A stretch of DNA of 64,000 nt from Permianibacter fluminis (GCF_013179735.1 NZ_JABMEG010000001.1:3286001-3350000), one strand, 5' to 3'; counted from the first letter of the stretch, positions 53,910 through 62,349 are shown. Numbers and translations are program-made. The notes: a model not told the origin generated them from the letters alone.

Positions 53910-56900
53910 GGTGTTTCTCCTCTTGGGTGTGCGTCGAGGTGAAAGCAAAGCGGGCATACAGCATCGGCAGGATAATCAGGGTCAATGCCGTGGCGGTGAT
54001 CAAGCCGCCGATCACGACAATCGCCAAGGGCCGCTGAATCTCCGAACCCGGGCCACTGGCGAATAGCAACGGGATCAAACCAAACGCGGTAATCGCCGCG
54101 GTCATCAAGACCGGTCGCAACCGGCGGATAGCGCCAACACGGACCGCCTCGGCAACCGACAAACCTTCCGCATGCAGCTGATTGAAGTAGCTGACCATCA
54201 CGACACCGTTCAGAACGGCGATGCCGAGCAGCGCAATGAAACCAACCGAGGCCGGCACCGACAGATATTCCCCGGTCAACCAGAGCGCGAAGATGCCGCC
54301 GACCAGCGCAAACGGAATGTTGCTCAAAACCAGCAACGATTGCCGCACCGAGCGGAAACTGGAAAACAGCAGCAGAAAAATCAGGACCAGCGCCAGCGGG
54401 GTAACGATACCCAAGCGCGCCGCCGCGCGTTGCTGGTTCTCGAATTGACCACCAAAACTGATCCGGTAGCCATCAGGCAGTTTGACTTGTGCCGCAATGA
54501 TGCGCTTGGTCTCTTCAACAAAACCGACCAAATCGCGACCGCTGACATTGGCAATCACGACGCTGTAGCGACTACCCAGTTCGCGATCGATTTTCACCGG
54601 ACCGGCGGTACGCTCAAGTCGAGCCACGCTGGTCAATGGCACCGTCTCGCCACTGGCCGTGGTCAGGCGAAGCTGGGAAAAATCGCCCGGCGAGGTACGC
54701 AGATTTTCCGGGCCGCGGATGAGAATCGGTGTGCGACGATTGCCTTCAATGACCGTGCCGGCCTCCGTGCCTTGAATCTGCATCCGCAGCGCTTCCTGCA
54801 CCTCTTCGGTCGACAGATCAAAGCGGCCGGCAGCGAGTCGATCGACCACCACCCGCAGGTACTGAACGCCATCATTGACGACCGTGTAGACATCCTGGTT
54901 GCCCGGCACCGTCTTCACCGCGGTCTCGATATCGGCCGCAAGCTGATTCAGGACCGGCAGCTCCGGGCCAAAAATCTTGATCGCCAGATCGCCGCGCACA
55001 CCGATAATCATTTCGGAAACGCGCATCTCAATCGGCATCGTGAAGCTGTAAGTCGTACCCGGCAGCTCATCCAGCACCTTGCGCAGTTCGTCCAGCAATT
55101 GCTCCTTGCTTTGCATGCGCCATTCCGAACGAGGCTTCAGCACCAGAAAGGTGTCGGTCTGGTTCAGCCCCATCGGGTCCAGGCCGATTTCATCCGAGCC
55201 CGCCCGCGCGACAATGGCGGTTACCTCAGGCACGGCGTTCATGATGGCTTGCTGGATTTTCAGATCCAGCGCTGCGGTCTCCTCCAAACTGACCGTCGGC
55301 AGCTTCTCGATGCCGACCACGATATCGCCTTCGTCCATCGTCGGAATAAACGTCTTGCCAACATCGAAATATACGGCGGTTGCGGCGAGCAGCATCACAC
55401 CGGCACCGATTGCAATGGCTTTCGGCTGCCGGAACGCCGCCTGCAGGGTGGGCTCATAGATCCGCTGCAAAGTGCGTGGTAGCCACGGGTCTTCGTGCTT
55501 GACCGATTTGAGCAGGAACGACGCCAGCACGGGAATGACGGTGAGTGACAGCAACAGCGAACTGGCCAAGGCAAAGGCAATGGTCAGCGCCACGGGCACG
55601 AAGAATTTGCCTTCCAATCCCTGCAAGGTCAGCAAGGGCAAAAACACGATGATGATGATGCCCATGCCGGTGGTCACCGGCGCTGCCACTTCGCGCACGG
55701 CGCGATAGATCACGTGCAGGCGCGGCAGCTTGCCAGCGCTCGGATCATGCGCCAGATGCTGGACAATGTTTTCCACCACCACAACGGCCGCATCGACCAA
55801 CATGCCGATGGCAATCGCCAAGCCGCCCAGACTCATCAGATTGGCCGACATGCCGACTTGCCGCATCAGGATGAACGTGGCCAATGCAGATAAAGGCAAC
55901 ACCACGGCGACCGTGACTGCGGCGCGAACATCACCGAGGAACACACCAAGCAGCACCAGTACCAGAATGATGGCTTCGGCCAGCGCTTCGGCCACCGTGC
56001 CGACCGCATGATCGACCAAGGCCGCGCGGTTGTAAAACACCCGCAGCGTGGTTCCCTCCGGCAGCCCGGGCTGCAGCTCGCGTATTTTTGCTTCGATGCC
56101 GGTCACGACGTCGCGCGCGTTGGCACCGGCCAAACCGAGCACCAAACCTTCAACAGCCTCGGCTTTGCCGCTGTCGGTGACCACGCCATTACGGGTGAGC
56201 TCACCAATTCGCAGTTCCGCAACATCACCAAGCCGCAGTGGCACGCCATCGCGATTGCCGACCACAACGGTGCGCAAATCGTCCAGATCGCGAATATTGC
56301 CTTCGCTACGGACCAGCAACACTTCACCGCCTTCGCGCAAACGACCAGCGCCATCGTTACGGTTGTTTTTGGTAATCGCTTGCTGCAGATCATCAATCGT
56401 CAGCGCCGCTGCCGCCATCTGCACCGGATCAGGGATAACTTCATAACTGCGGGTCACGCCGCCCAGCACATTGACGTCGGCAACGCCCGGCACCGTCCGC
56501 AGCGCCGGGCGAATGACCCAGTCCAGCAGCGCTTTGCGCTCCATCAAACTCATATTGGGATTGTCGACGACAAACTGAAACATTTCGCCGAGCGGAGTGG
56601 TGATCGGCGCCATACCGCCTTCCAGCTCACTCGGCAACTCCGACATGATCCCGGACAGGCGCTCCGCAACTTGTTGCCGTGCCCAGTAAATGTCCGTGCC
56701 ATCGACGAAATTGAGGGTCAGATCAACGATGCCGTATTTGACCGTGGTGCGCAGCATCTCTTGCTGCGGAATGCCGAGCATTTCGGTTTCGATCGGGATT
56801 GCGACTCGGCTCTCGACTTCTTCCGGGGTCATGCCCGGTGCTTTCAGGATGATTTTTACCTGCGTGCTAGCAACGTCCGGAAAGGCGTCAATCGGCAGCT

Positions 56901-56997
56901 GCCGAAATGCATACCAACCCACGCCTGCCAGCAAGGCGGTCAGAATCAAGATAAAGGTTCGCTGCGTCAGCGCGAACTGAACCAAACGACTCAGCAT
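53902..56997 (-). CDS. Heavy-metal efflux RND pump, CzcA/CusA family
   Basis: A 1031-aa inner-membrane RND pump with twelve helices. N-terminal RTFILILTALLAGVGWYAFR, helix 4 LGGLAIAIGMLVDAAVVVVE, and porter-domain sequences such as MDEGDIVVGIEKLPTVSLEE. The first acidic residue of the CzcA helix-4 signature (DFG-x3-D) is Gly here (GGLAIAIGMLVD), as in other HME-RND subgroups, so Zn/Co specificity should not be assumed. Full length, no breaks. Four nt after the adaptor stop. Confidence 0.93.
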   Translation of the reverse strand: MLSRLVQFALTQRTFILILTALLAGVGWYAFRQLPIDAFPDVASTQVKIILKAPGMTPEEVESRVAIPIETEMLGIPQQEMLRTTVKYGIVDLTLNFVDGTDIYWARQQVAERLSGIMSELPSELEGGMAPITTPLGEMFQFVVDNPNMSLMERKALLDWVIRPALRTVPGVADVNVLGGVTRSYEVIPDPVQMAAAALTIDDLQQAITKNNRNDGAGRLREGGEVLLVRSEGNIRDLDDLRTVVVGNRDGVPLRLGDVAELRIGELTRNGVVTDSGKAEAVEGLVLGLAGANARDVVTGIEAKIRELQPGLPEGTTLRVFYNRAALVDHAVGTVAEALAEAIILVLVLLGVFLGDVRAAVTVAVVLPLSALATFILMRQVGMSANLMSLGGLAIAIGMLVDAAVVVVENIVQHLAHDPSAGKLPRLHVIYRAVREVAAPVTTGMGIIIIVFLPLLTLQGLEGKFFVPVALTIAFALASSLLLSLTVIPVLASFLLKSVKHEDPWLPRTLQRIYEPTLQAAFRQPKAIAIGAGVMLLAATAVYFDVGKTFIPTMDEGDIVVGIEKLPTVSLEETAALDLKIQQAIMNAVPEVTAIVARAGSDEIGLDPMGLNQTDTFLVLKPRSEWRMQSKEQLLDELRKVLDELPGTTYSFTMPIEMRVSEMIIGVRGDLAIKIFGPELPVLNQLAADIETAVKTVPGNQDVYTVVNDGVQYLRVVVDRLAAGRFDLSTEEVQEALRMQIQGTEAGTVIEGNRRTPILIRGPENLRTSPGDFSQLRLTTASGETVPLTSVARLERTAGPVKIDRELGSRYSVVIANVSGRDLVGFVEETKRIIAAQVKLPDGYRISFGGQFENQQRAAARLGIVTPLALVLIFLLLFSSFRSVRQSLLVLSNIPFALVGGIFALWLTGEYLSVPASVGFIALLGIAVLNGVVMVSYFNQLHAEGLSVAEAVRVGAIRRLRPVLMTAAITAFGLIPLLFASGPGSEIQRPLAIVVIGGLITATALTLIILPMLYARFAFTSTHTQEEKHHD

Positions 56998-57000
56998 GGT

Positions 57001-58125
57001 TTATTCCTCCTCAGCGCCGCCAAGGCCCAACCATGCTGCTTTCAGCGCCACAATACTGCTCACCGCAATGCGCTGGCCCACTTTTAACTCGCCCTGGATC
57101 TGAGCGCGTTGACCCGCGTTGGCCAGTACCGTCACGGCCACCGCAACGAAGCTGTCTTTGTTGACGCTGTCACGGACAAATACGTAGCTGTGATTGTCGT
57201 GACGCGCGATGGCACTGAGCGGAACCTCCCACGCGGAGGCTTCAGAAATGGGCAGTTCCACTTGCACAAACTCACCCGGCCGCAGCGGGCTCGCACCGGC
57301 ACGCAGCTGCGCGCGCAAGGTGACCGTCTGAGCACTGCTGGTAAGTGCACTGGCGCTCAACACCTCGGCTTCGGCACCGCCAACAACATGCACGCGCTGA
57401 CCTTTCTGCCAGCGCACAGCCGAGCCGCTGGGTACTTGAATATCCAGCCAGAGTTTTTCGGATCGCACTAACCGCAGCAGGGGATCGGCCGCATTGACCC
57501 GCTGGCCGGTTTTCACCGCCAGCGCGACAACGGTGCCGCTGCGCTGTGCTTTCAAAGTCAACTCATTGCTGACGGCCGCGGACGTCGCAATGCGATCGAG
57601 CTGGACGGCATCGACACCGGCTAACGCCAACGCGGCCCGGCTATGCGTTTGCCCCGCTTCAGCGTCGCGAGCAGCCGCATCACTCTCATCCAGACGGCGG
57701 CGCGGGATGATGCCTTCCGCGAACAACTCCTGATCGCGCTGCAGGCTGGCGCGGGCAAGCCGCAGCCGGTTGCTGGTCTGCACCAGATCCAACTGCAGGG
57801 CACCAAATTCCGGGCCACTCAGTACCAACAATGCCGTACCAGTGCTGACTTTCTGATTTTCCTGAACCAGCATTTGGGTGATGACACCGGCAAATGGTGC
57901 GCTCAGCACATTCTCTTGATCGGGCGGCAACACGACTTGTGCCGGGAAACGGGCGCCAGCGGCATCCGATTGGGCTTTCAGCGTGATGAGTTCAACGCCA
58001 AGGGCGCGCATTTGCTCGTCGGTGACGGAAAAGCCGTCAGCTGAATGGGCGGCAACACTGAAAAAAAACAAGCTGACAAAAAGCCCGGCAGAAATGCCGG
58101 CACTGCGCCATAGGGAAAAAGACAT
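57001..58125 (-). CDS. RND periplasmic adaptor, CzcB family
   Basis: A 374-aa membrane-fusion protein. Signal peptide about 1-29 (cleaved after AHS). The lipoyl half-motifs frame a coiled hairpin (VLSAPFAGVITQMLVQENQK ... RSGTVVALAVKTGQRV), and the barrel domain follows. The N-terminal His-rich domain of classic CzcB is absent; that domain is found instead as a separate protein (49027-49524). Start ATG 58125 behind CGAGGA. First gene of the four-gene efflux operon. Confidence 0.88.
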   Translation of the reverse strand: MSFSLWRSAGISAGLFVSLFFFSVAAHSADGFSVTDEQMRALGVELITLKAQSDAAGARFPAQVVLPPDQENVLSAPFAGVITQMLVQENQKVSTGTALLVLSGPEFGALQLDLVQTSNRLRLARASLQRDQELFAEGIIPRRRLDESDAAARDAEAGQTHSRAALALAGVDAVQLDRIATSAAVSNELTLKAQRSGTVVALAVKTGQRVNAADPLLRLVRSEKLWLDIQVPSGSAVRWQKGQRVHVVGGAEAEVLSASALTSSAQTVTLRAQLRAGASPLRPGEFVQVELPISEASAWEVPLSAIARHDNHSYVFVRDSVNKDSFVAVAVTVLANAGQRAQIQGELKVGQRIAVSSIVALKAAWLGLGGAEEE

Positions 58126-58235
58126 GACTATCCTCGAAAACCAAGTAGCAATGAAAAATCGTGCGGCTGGCCATGCCAAAAGAATGGCCAGCGCGCTGCT
58201 GCAGGGATTGCCGCAAAAACGCGGCCGAGGGGAAA

Positions 58236-58724
58236 TCAGATCAACAGGCGGGTGAGTTTCAGCGTGGAGAGTGCAGAGTTGCGCGTCGAGGGGGCTGGCC
58301 GCAATGCCAGCGTGACAAGCGGGGTGCCGCTGAGCGATGTCACATAACTGATGGCCGGAAGGGTCAGCAGCAAATTGTTGAATTTGACATCTTTGATTAA
58401 CGACGCACTGGCGGGCTGGTCATTGTCGAGCACGACGACGTGGTCGCCATGATGACCATCGTCGGTTTGAGCATGCGCGGCGGGCTGGTCGGCGTGTGCA
58501 TGCACGTCGATCGCGGTAGGTTCGTGGGCATCCTGGTGACCGGCGTGATGAAAAATCAGCTCGCGGCCCGCATCGACCGGCACCACTACCGTTGCTTCGT
58601 TGTGATGCTTGGCCAATTGATGAATGAGCAAGGCCTCGCCGACACTGGTGGCGGACCACAAGTAGGCGAACAGGCTGATCAACAACAGGCTGGAACGACG
58701 GCGCATGCGAGTAAGGGGGATCAT
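58236..58724 (-). CDS. Exported histidine-rich protein of the metal module
   Basis: A protein of about 162 aa with a signal peptide (MRRRSSLLLISLFAYLWSAT) and a central block of about fifteen His with many Asp (DAHEPTAIDVHAHADQPAAH, HAQTDDGHHGDHVVV). The N-terminal start is uncertain (GTG 58736, ATG 58724 or 58706). It lies 15 nt downstream of the CDF stop and upstream of the RND operon, so it is probably a periplasmic metal buffer. Confidence 0.65.
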   Translation of the reverse strand: MIPLTRMRRRSSLLLISLFAYLWSATSVGEALLIHQLAKHHNEATVVVPVDAGRELIFHHAGHQDAHEPTAIDVHAHADQPAAHAQTDDGHHGDHVVVLDNDQPASASLIKDVKFNNLLLTLPAISYVTSLSGTPLVTLALRPAPSTRNSALSTLKLTRLLI

Positions 58725-58739
58725 CAAATTGCCCACATG

Positions 58740-59381
58740 CTAGGTAGCCGATGCCGGTGGCGTCAAGCTCGGCCGGCGCGCCAAGGGCACGGCTTCACCC
58801 AATATTCGCCAGGCCGAGCGCAGGATGATCACGGCCATCACAAAGCCGACAACGCGGTCGGGCCATGGGCTGTTGAGCCATGCGACCAGGCCGGCGGCCA
58901 GCACTACGCCGACATTACCGATCATGTCATTGCGGGAGCAGATCCAGGTCGCGCGCAAATTGATATCGCCCTTGCGGAATCGGGTGAGGAGTAAGAAACA
59001 GGTGGTGTTAACGAGTAGGGCCAGCAGCCCCAACACCGTCATGGCGACCGGCTCCGGCGCGGTTCCAAGCCAGCTACGGCGGCCAACCTCAACCAGAATC
59101 AGCAAGCCCAGCAGCCATTGCAGACTGCCATTGAGCACCGCTGCCCGCGCTTTGAGCTGCAAGCTGTGGCCGACTGCATACAGGCTGACGCCATAGACGG
59201 CCGCGTCGGCAAACATATCGAGCGAGTCCGCCATCAGCGCGGTCGAGCCCGCCAACCAGCCGGCAATGAATTCGGCCAAGAACATGGCGCCGTTCAGGCT
59301 CAGGGTGACCCACAGCACCCGTCGCTGCTGGCGCTCCAGCGTCTTGGTTTCACAGAGATCGTGTTCGCAGCAACCGGCCAT
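58740..59381 (-). CDS. Short CDF-like cation exporter (Cys-containing site)
   Basis: A 213-aa membrane protein with six helices, related to cation diffusion facilitators but lacking the C-terminal cytoplasmic domain. The helix-2 site is D-x3-D (ALMADSLDMFADAAVYG) instead of H-x3-D, and helix 5 reads C-SRN-D (WICSRNDMIGNVGVV), so a Cys takes the usual His place, as in a subgroup found beside MerR regulators. The N-terminus AGCCEHDLC has three cysteines and a His. It is probably an exporter of Cd, Pb or Zn, driven by the divergent MerR-type promoter. Confidence 0.85.
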   Translation of the reverse strand: MAGCCEHDLCETKTLERQQRRVLWVTLSLNGAMFLAEFIAGWLAGSTALMADSLDMFADAAVYGVSLYAVGHSLQLKARAAVLNGSLQWLLGLLILVEVGRRSWLGTAPEPVAMTVLGLLALLVNTTCFLLLTRFRKGDINLRATWICSRNDMIGNVGVVLAAGLVAWLNSPWPDRVVGFVMAVIILRSAWRILGEAVPLARRPSLTPPASAT

Positions 59382-59411
59382 TACGGTCCCCTGACGGACT
59401 GGCAGGAGTGC

Positions 59412-59442
59412 ATTACAAACCCTATAGTGGCTATAGACTCAA
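59412..59442 (-). promoter_or_regulatory. MerR-type promoter/operator of the CDF gene
   Basis: On the minus strand TTGAGT (-35), a 19-nt spacer with the perfect 6-bp palindrome CTATAG-CCA-CTATAG, and TGTAAT (-10). The 19-nt spacer is the hallmark of MerR-activated promoters; the sequence resembles CadR/PbrR operators. The -10 lies about 31 nt before the CDF start, and the regulator reads the other way. Confidence 0.9.
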
Positions 59443-59460
59443 GCCATTTTAGAGGTGGTC

Positions 59461-59907
59461 ATGCGTATCGGGGAACTGGCGGCACAGGCCGGGGTGGATG
59501 TGCAGACCATCCGCTACTACGAGAAAGCAGGTCTGATGGCCGAGCCGCATCGCACTGAAAGCGGGTATCGACAGTACCGACCTGAGCAACTGGATACGTT
59601 GCAGTTTATTCGCCATTGCCGATCGCTGGACATGTCACTGGCAGAGGTGCGCACGCTGCTGGATTTTCGCGACCATCCGGATCGCACATGCACAGATGTC
59701 GATCAGCTAATCGCGAGACACATAGAGCAGTTGCATCAGCGTATTGCTCAGATGCAACAACTGGAACAACAACTGAAAGTCTTGCAGCAGCGCTGTGGTG
59801 AGCAACGGACCGCAGCGGAGTGCGGCATCTTGCAGTCCCTCACTACCGCCGCAAGCGATTGCAGCTGTCACGGGGCGTTCGAAGCAGATTGCCAAGCAAG
59901 CCCATGA
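59461..59907 (+). CDS. MerR family metal-responsive activator (CadR/PbrR-like)
   Basis: A 148-aa regulator. HTH 1-70 (MRIGELAAQAGVDVQTIRYY, EKAGLMAEPHRTESGYRQY); dimer coiled coil about 80-118; metal loop with cysteines in RTCTDVD, QRCGEQRTAAECGIL and a tail DCSCHGAFEADC. The C-terminal cysteine pattern fits CadR/PbrR (Cd, Pb). It is divergent from the CDF gene across the MerR-type promoter. ATG at 59461 is preferred over GTG at 59455. Confidence 0.92.
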   Translation: MRIGELAAQAGVDVQTIRYYEKAGLMAEPHRTESGYRQYRPEQLDTLQFIRHCRSLDMSLAEVRTLLDFRDHPDRTCTDVDQLIARHIEQLHQRIAQMQQLEQQLKVLQQRCGEQRTAAECGILQSLTTAASDCSCHGAFEADCQASP

Positions 59908-60030
59908 AACAGCTGTTATAGGCCGCGTTCGGCCATTAGCGGGCGGCCAGAATAAGGAGACAAAGAAATCCGTCCCTTTTCTGTCGGTCATGATTTATCG
60001 TCGTGCGATTGCTATATCGGACACTAAGAA

Positions 60031-61137
60031 ATGGATCCACAGACTTACCTTCGGTCCCTGAATACCCAACTAACCTATCTGTTCGCCTACGCGCGCAAGA
60101 TTAATGAAATTGACACTGCAGCGGCACTATTTGGTGAGTTTCGCGGGATGCAGGACGCTGGCTGGAGCACGGTTGCCACGGCATATGAAGTCTTCCACGA
60201 ACTGAAGTCACTTGGATCGAAGGGCTCGCCGCTGACTCAGGCAGAGCTTCGCCAGGTGCTCTGCCTCTATGTTCAGCTTGCAGAGGCTGGCGGCATCTAC
60301 GAGGGACTGCTGAACACCATGCAGATCCCGCAATTGAAGCCCTACAACCTATGGCCTTTTCAAAACCTCGTGCGAGTTCGCCAAGTGCCCCGAGCGGTGA
60401 TAGGCCCCAACGCCAATTTAATGTTCCGGCGTCTAGCGGAATCCGCAACAGAGATTGGGATGACCGGCCTCGCGCACCTACTGGAGCTTACTTTCCGGGA
60501 CGATATTCGAAATGCCATGGCGCATGCCGACTACATACTGGTTCCGGATGGACTGCGATTACGGCGAAGAAATGGTGGCCAGCCGACGCTCGTGTCCAAT
60601 GCCGAGATGGAGACCGCCTTACAGATCGCACTTTTTTTCTTTGAGCTCCTCCAGGCCTTTCAGCAAGCGACGGCAGAGTCATTTCGTCCTGCTCGGACCA
60701 TCGTAGGTCGGTTCAGCGAGAACCCACCAATGCCTTGGAAGATCGAATTGACAGACCTCGGAGGATTTTCGATCTCTACCACCTCGGCGGGCCCGCAAAT
60801 CGATGCCGCTTACGAACGACAGAAACGGATTAACGACCACCTGGGTGGGCGAATGGTGGCGGCTTATGCGGCCCCCGGAATAGAAGTTCCGCCTGCGCTC
60901 CTGACTGAAGTCTCCGCGATGGGTTTTGAGGTTTTGATAGTTGATTTTGAGAGTATCGAACGAATCGACTCGCTCATCGCTGAGGTTGAGGAACACGGCC
61001 TGTGGGACTCAACACCAAACGCAGCGAGCTCCAACACTGCACTTCTTATGGCCACTCCTTTTGGATTTCGGAGAATTTCCACCGGAGCCGAGTTCCAAGC
61101 ATGGCTTCCAGTTGTCGAAGAGGTTGAAGTCGCCTGA
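60031..61137 (+). CDS. Unrecognised protein with HEPN-like RNase motif
   Basis: A 368-aa cytoplasmic protein, lower in GC than the metal genes, at the right end of the element. No family recognised. A helical N-terminal half (about 1-215) contains FRDDIRNAMAHADYILVPDG, in which R160-N-A-M-A-H165 is the Rx4H pattern (polar residue after R) of HEPN ribonucleases and toxins. A middle section (ISTTSAGPQIDA) is followed by an alpha/beta C-terminal part with EVLIVDFESIERIDSLIAEV. It stands alone, without a clear antitoxin gene. A weak Shine-Dalgarno leaves the start moderately sure. Confidence 0.7.
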   Translation: MDPQTYLRSLNTQLTYLFAYARKINEIDTAAALFGEFRGMQDAGWSTVATAYEVFHELKSLGSKGSPLTQAELRQVLCLYVQLAEAGGIYEGLLNTMQIPQLKPYNLWPFQNLVRVRQVPRAVIGPNANLMFRRLAESATEIGMTGLAHLLELTFRDDIRNAMAHADYILVPDGLRLRRRNGGQPTLVSNAEMETALQIALFFFELLQAFQQATAESFRPARTIVGRFSENPPMPWKIELTDLGGFSISTTSAGPQIDAAYERQKRINDHLGGRMVAAYAAPGIEVPPALLTEVSAMGFEVLIVDFESIERIDSLIAEVEEHGLWDSTPNAASSNTALLMATPFGFRRISTGAEFQAWLPVVEEVEVA

Positions 61138-61596
61138 CTTCCGCCGTCTCCTGCTCAGCACAGGAGATAGAGGAGCCTCTAGCTACCGGCACGCTAAAGG
61201 TCAGCTTTGGCCGAATGCAGATATCAACAACTAAAGCCACTGAGAGGAACAAACAATGTCCTTCCGTGAGCTTCTTGGAAGAAATGGCACTTTGACTTTC
61301 TCTTTTTTTCTTATCCACATCACTTGTACGACGGCTAACTGGCTGACTTAAACAAAAGTTAGTGAACAGGTTGTTAGTGATCAACTCTCGCTAAAACCAT
61401 CGAAAATAATATGGAAATTTATGCATATAGACACTTTGTGAGCGATATCACTTTGAATACTTACCAAGTTTTGCGAACGGGCAAGGCCACTGGGGAGGTT
61501 CCGGGCAATTGACAGTCACAAAAGTGTAGTCAAAGCGCCCGGGCCTGTTGTCTGGTTTTTGTAGCATTGTTTGCTTTTTGTAGCGTTGTCCACGGC
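61138..61596. other. AT-rich intergenic right end of the element
   Basis: About 460 nt without a supported gene. It starts with a hairpin (TCTCCTG/CAGGAGA, 61147-61167, no T run), continues AT-rich from about 61230, and ends in the candidate right attachment site at 61518. The last 70 nt are host sequence before the convergent host gene. Confidence 0.55.
61511..61534 (+). other. Candidate right attachment site (attR)
   Basis: GACAGTCACAAAAGTGTAGT and the next 4 nt. ACAAAAGTG repeats the left-end 9-mer with one mismatch. GTCAC on its element side is the inverse of the left GTGAC arm. Confidence 0.45.
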
Positions 61597-62349
61597 TCAG
61601 ATCGGCAAGGCCTGCCCCGCCATAGCCTGCTGCCGGGCCTGATCAGCACGGCGATAGCGTTGCTCCCACCAATAGCTGAGCGCAATTCCGACCACTACGG
61701 GCGCAACCCACGGCAACACCGCCCAGTTACCGGTCAGCCAGTGCGCAAACACCGAGCGGGCACCAAACACCAGAAACGCAGTGTGAAACGCGATGCCAAG
61801 CCCGACACCCTGCGCCATGTGTTCGTAGAACCAGGCTTTCGGTTCGCGATCCGGCCGACGCAAATGCCGCTGCATGTTGAACGTGGTCAGATAACCGATT
61901 GGGCTCAGTGACAGCAGGATGATCTTCACCGTGCCCGGTATGGTCAGGGCAATCAGGATCAACACCGTACTCGAAACAAAAGCCAATGCCATCAGCGCCC
62001 ACGCCAGCGGCCGTCGCAGCGCCGCCGGATCACGCTTGTGAATCAGCACATGGCGCATATACCAGGCACCGGTCAACACCGTGATACCGAGGTAGCCGAG
62101 AAAAACCAGCAGGCCAAACTTCGGCGTCGCCCACAGCGGCTGGTCCTGCATTGCCGCCACGCCAAGATGCAGACTGACGCTGGTCAGTGCCGTCACCCCG
62201 ATGATGTTGACGCACCACAAAAAGCCCTGACCAAAGCGCTTGTGTACCGGTGAGCCTTTGCGACTGAAAATCGGCACCCAAAACAGCACCAGTCCGATGG
62301 CACCGGCCAGAATATGCAGCCAGCGCAAGCCGGTAAGCACGTTTTCCAT
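61597..62349 (-). CDS. Multi-pass membrane protein of unknown function
   Basis: A 250-aa protein with about seven helices, starting MENVLTGLRWLHILAGAIGL. A His near the first helix (WLHILAG) and SPVHKRFGQGFLWCVNIIGV recall DUF2306-type membrane proteins, but I cannot place it. It is host sequence to the right of the element, read away from the PstS-like gene. Confidence 0.65.
   Translation of the reverse strand: MENVLTGLRWLHILAGAIGLVLFWVPIFSRKGSPVHKRFGQGFLWCVNIIGVTALTSVSLHLGVAAMQDQPLWATPKFGLLVFLGYLGITVLTGAWYMRHVLIHKRDPAALRRPLAWALMALAFVSSTVLILIALTIPGTVKIILLSLSPIGYLTTFNMQRHLRRPDREPKAWFYEHMAQGVGLGIAFHTAFLVFGARSVFAHWLTGNWAVLPWVAPVVVGIALSYWWEQRYRRADQARQQAMAGQALPI

Larger units (their letters stand above)
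40134..61526 (+). mobile_element. Integrative element of the SE type (intA-tfp-intB-srap core) with sulfur, metal and HEPN cargo
   Basis: About 21.4 kb. The left end carries three tyrosine-recombinase-fold genes and a small partner gene in one overlapping plus-strand unit. Their order and sizes (406, 502, 670, 164 aa) match the intA-tfp-intB-srap core of strand-biased circularizing integrative elements; the same gene logic is shared with Tn554 tnpABC. Boundaries are inferred from ACAAATGTG (40134-40142) and ACAAAAGTG (61518-61526). Joining the ends would give a symmetric GTCAC-AAA(A/T)-GTGAC core. No tRNA gene is at either end. The interior gene content (metal and sulfur resistance, a relic, an unknown gene) is accessory, and host housekeeping genes resume at both sides. 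Element identity is likely; exact ends are tentative. Confidence 0.72.

Noticed and set aside
54172-55482. A 436-aa plus-strand frame
   Set aside because: Antisense to the RND pump gene; Gln/Arg/His-rich composition typical of a shadow frame.
59795-60061. An 88-aa frame between the MerR gene and the HEPN-like gene
   Set aside because: It overlaps the ends of both and is basic low-information sequence; not a plausible antitoxin for the HEPN-like gene.
61046-61384. A 112-aa minus-strand frame at the right end of the element
   Set aside because: It overlaps the end of the HEPN-like gene, has no ribosome site and no recognisable features.
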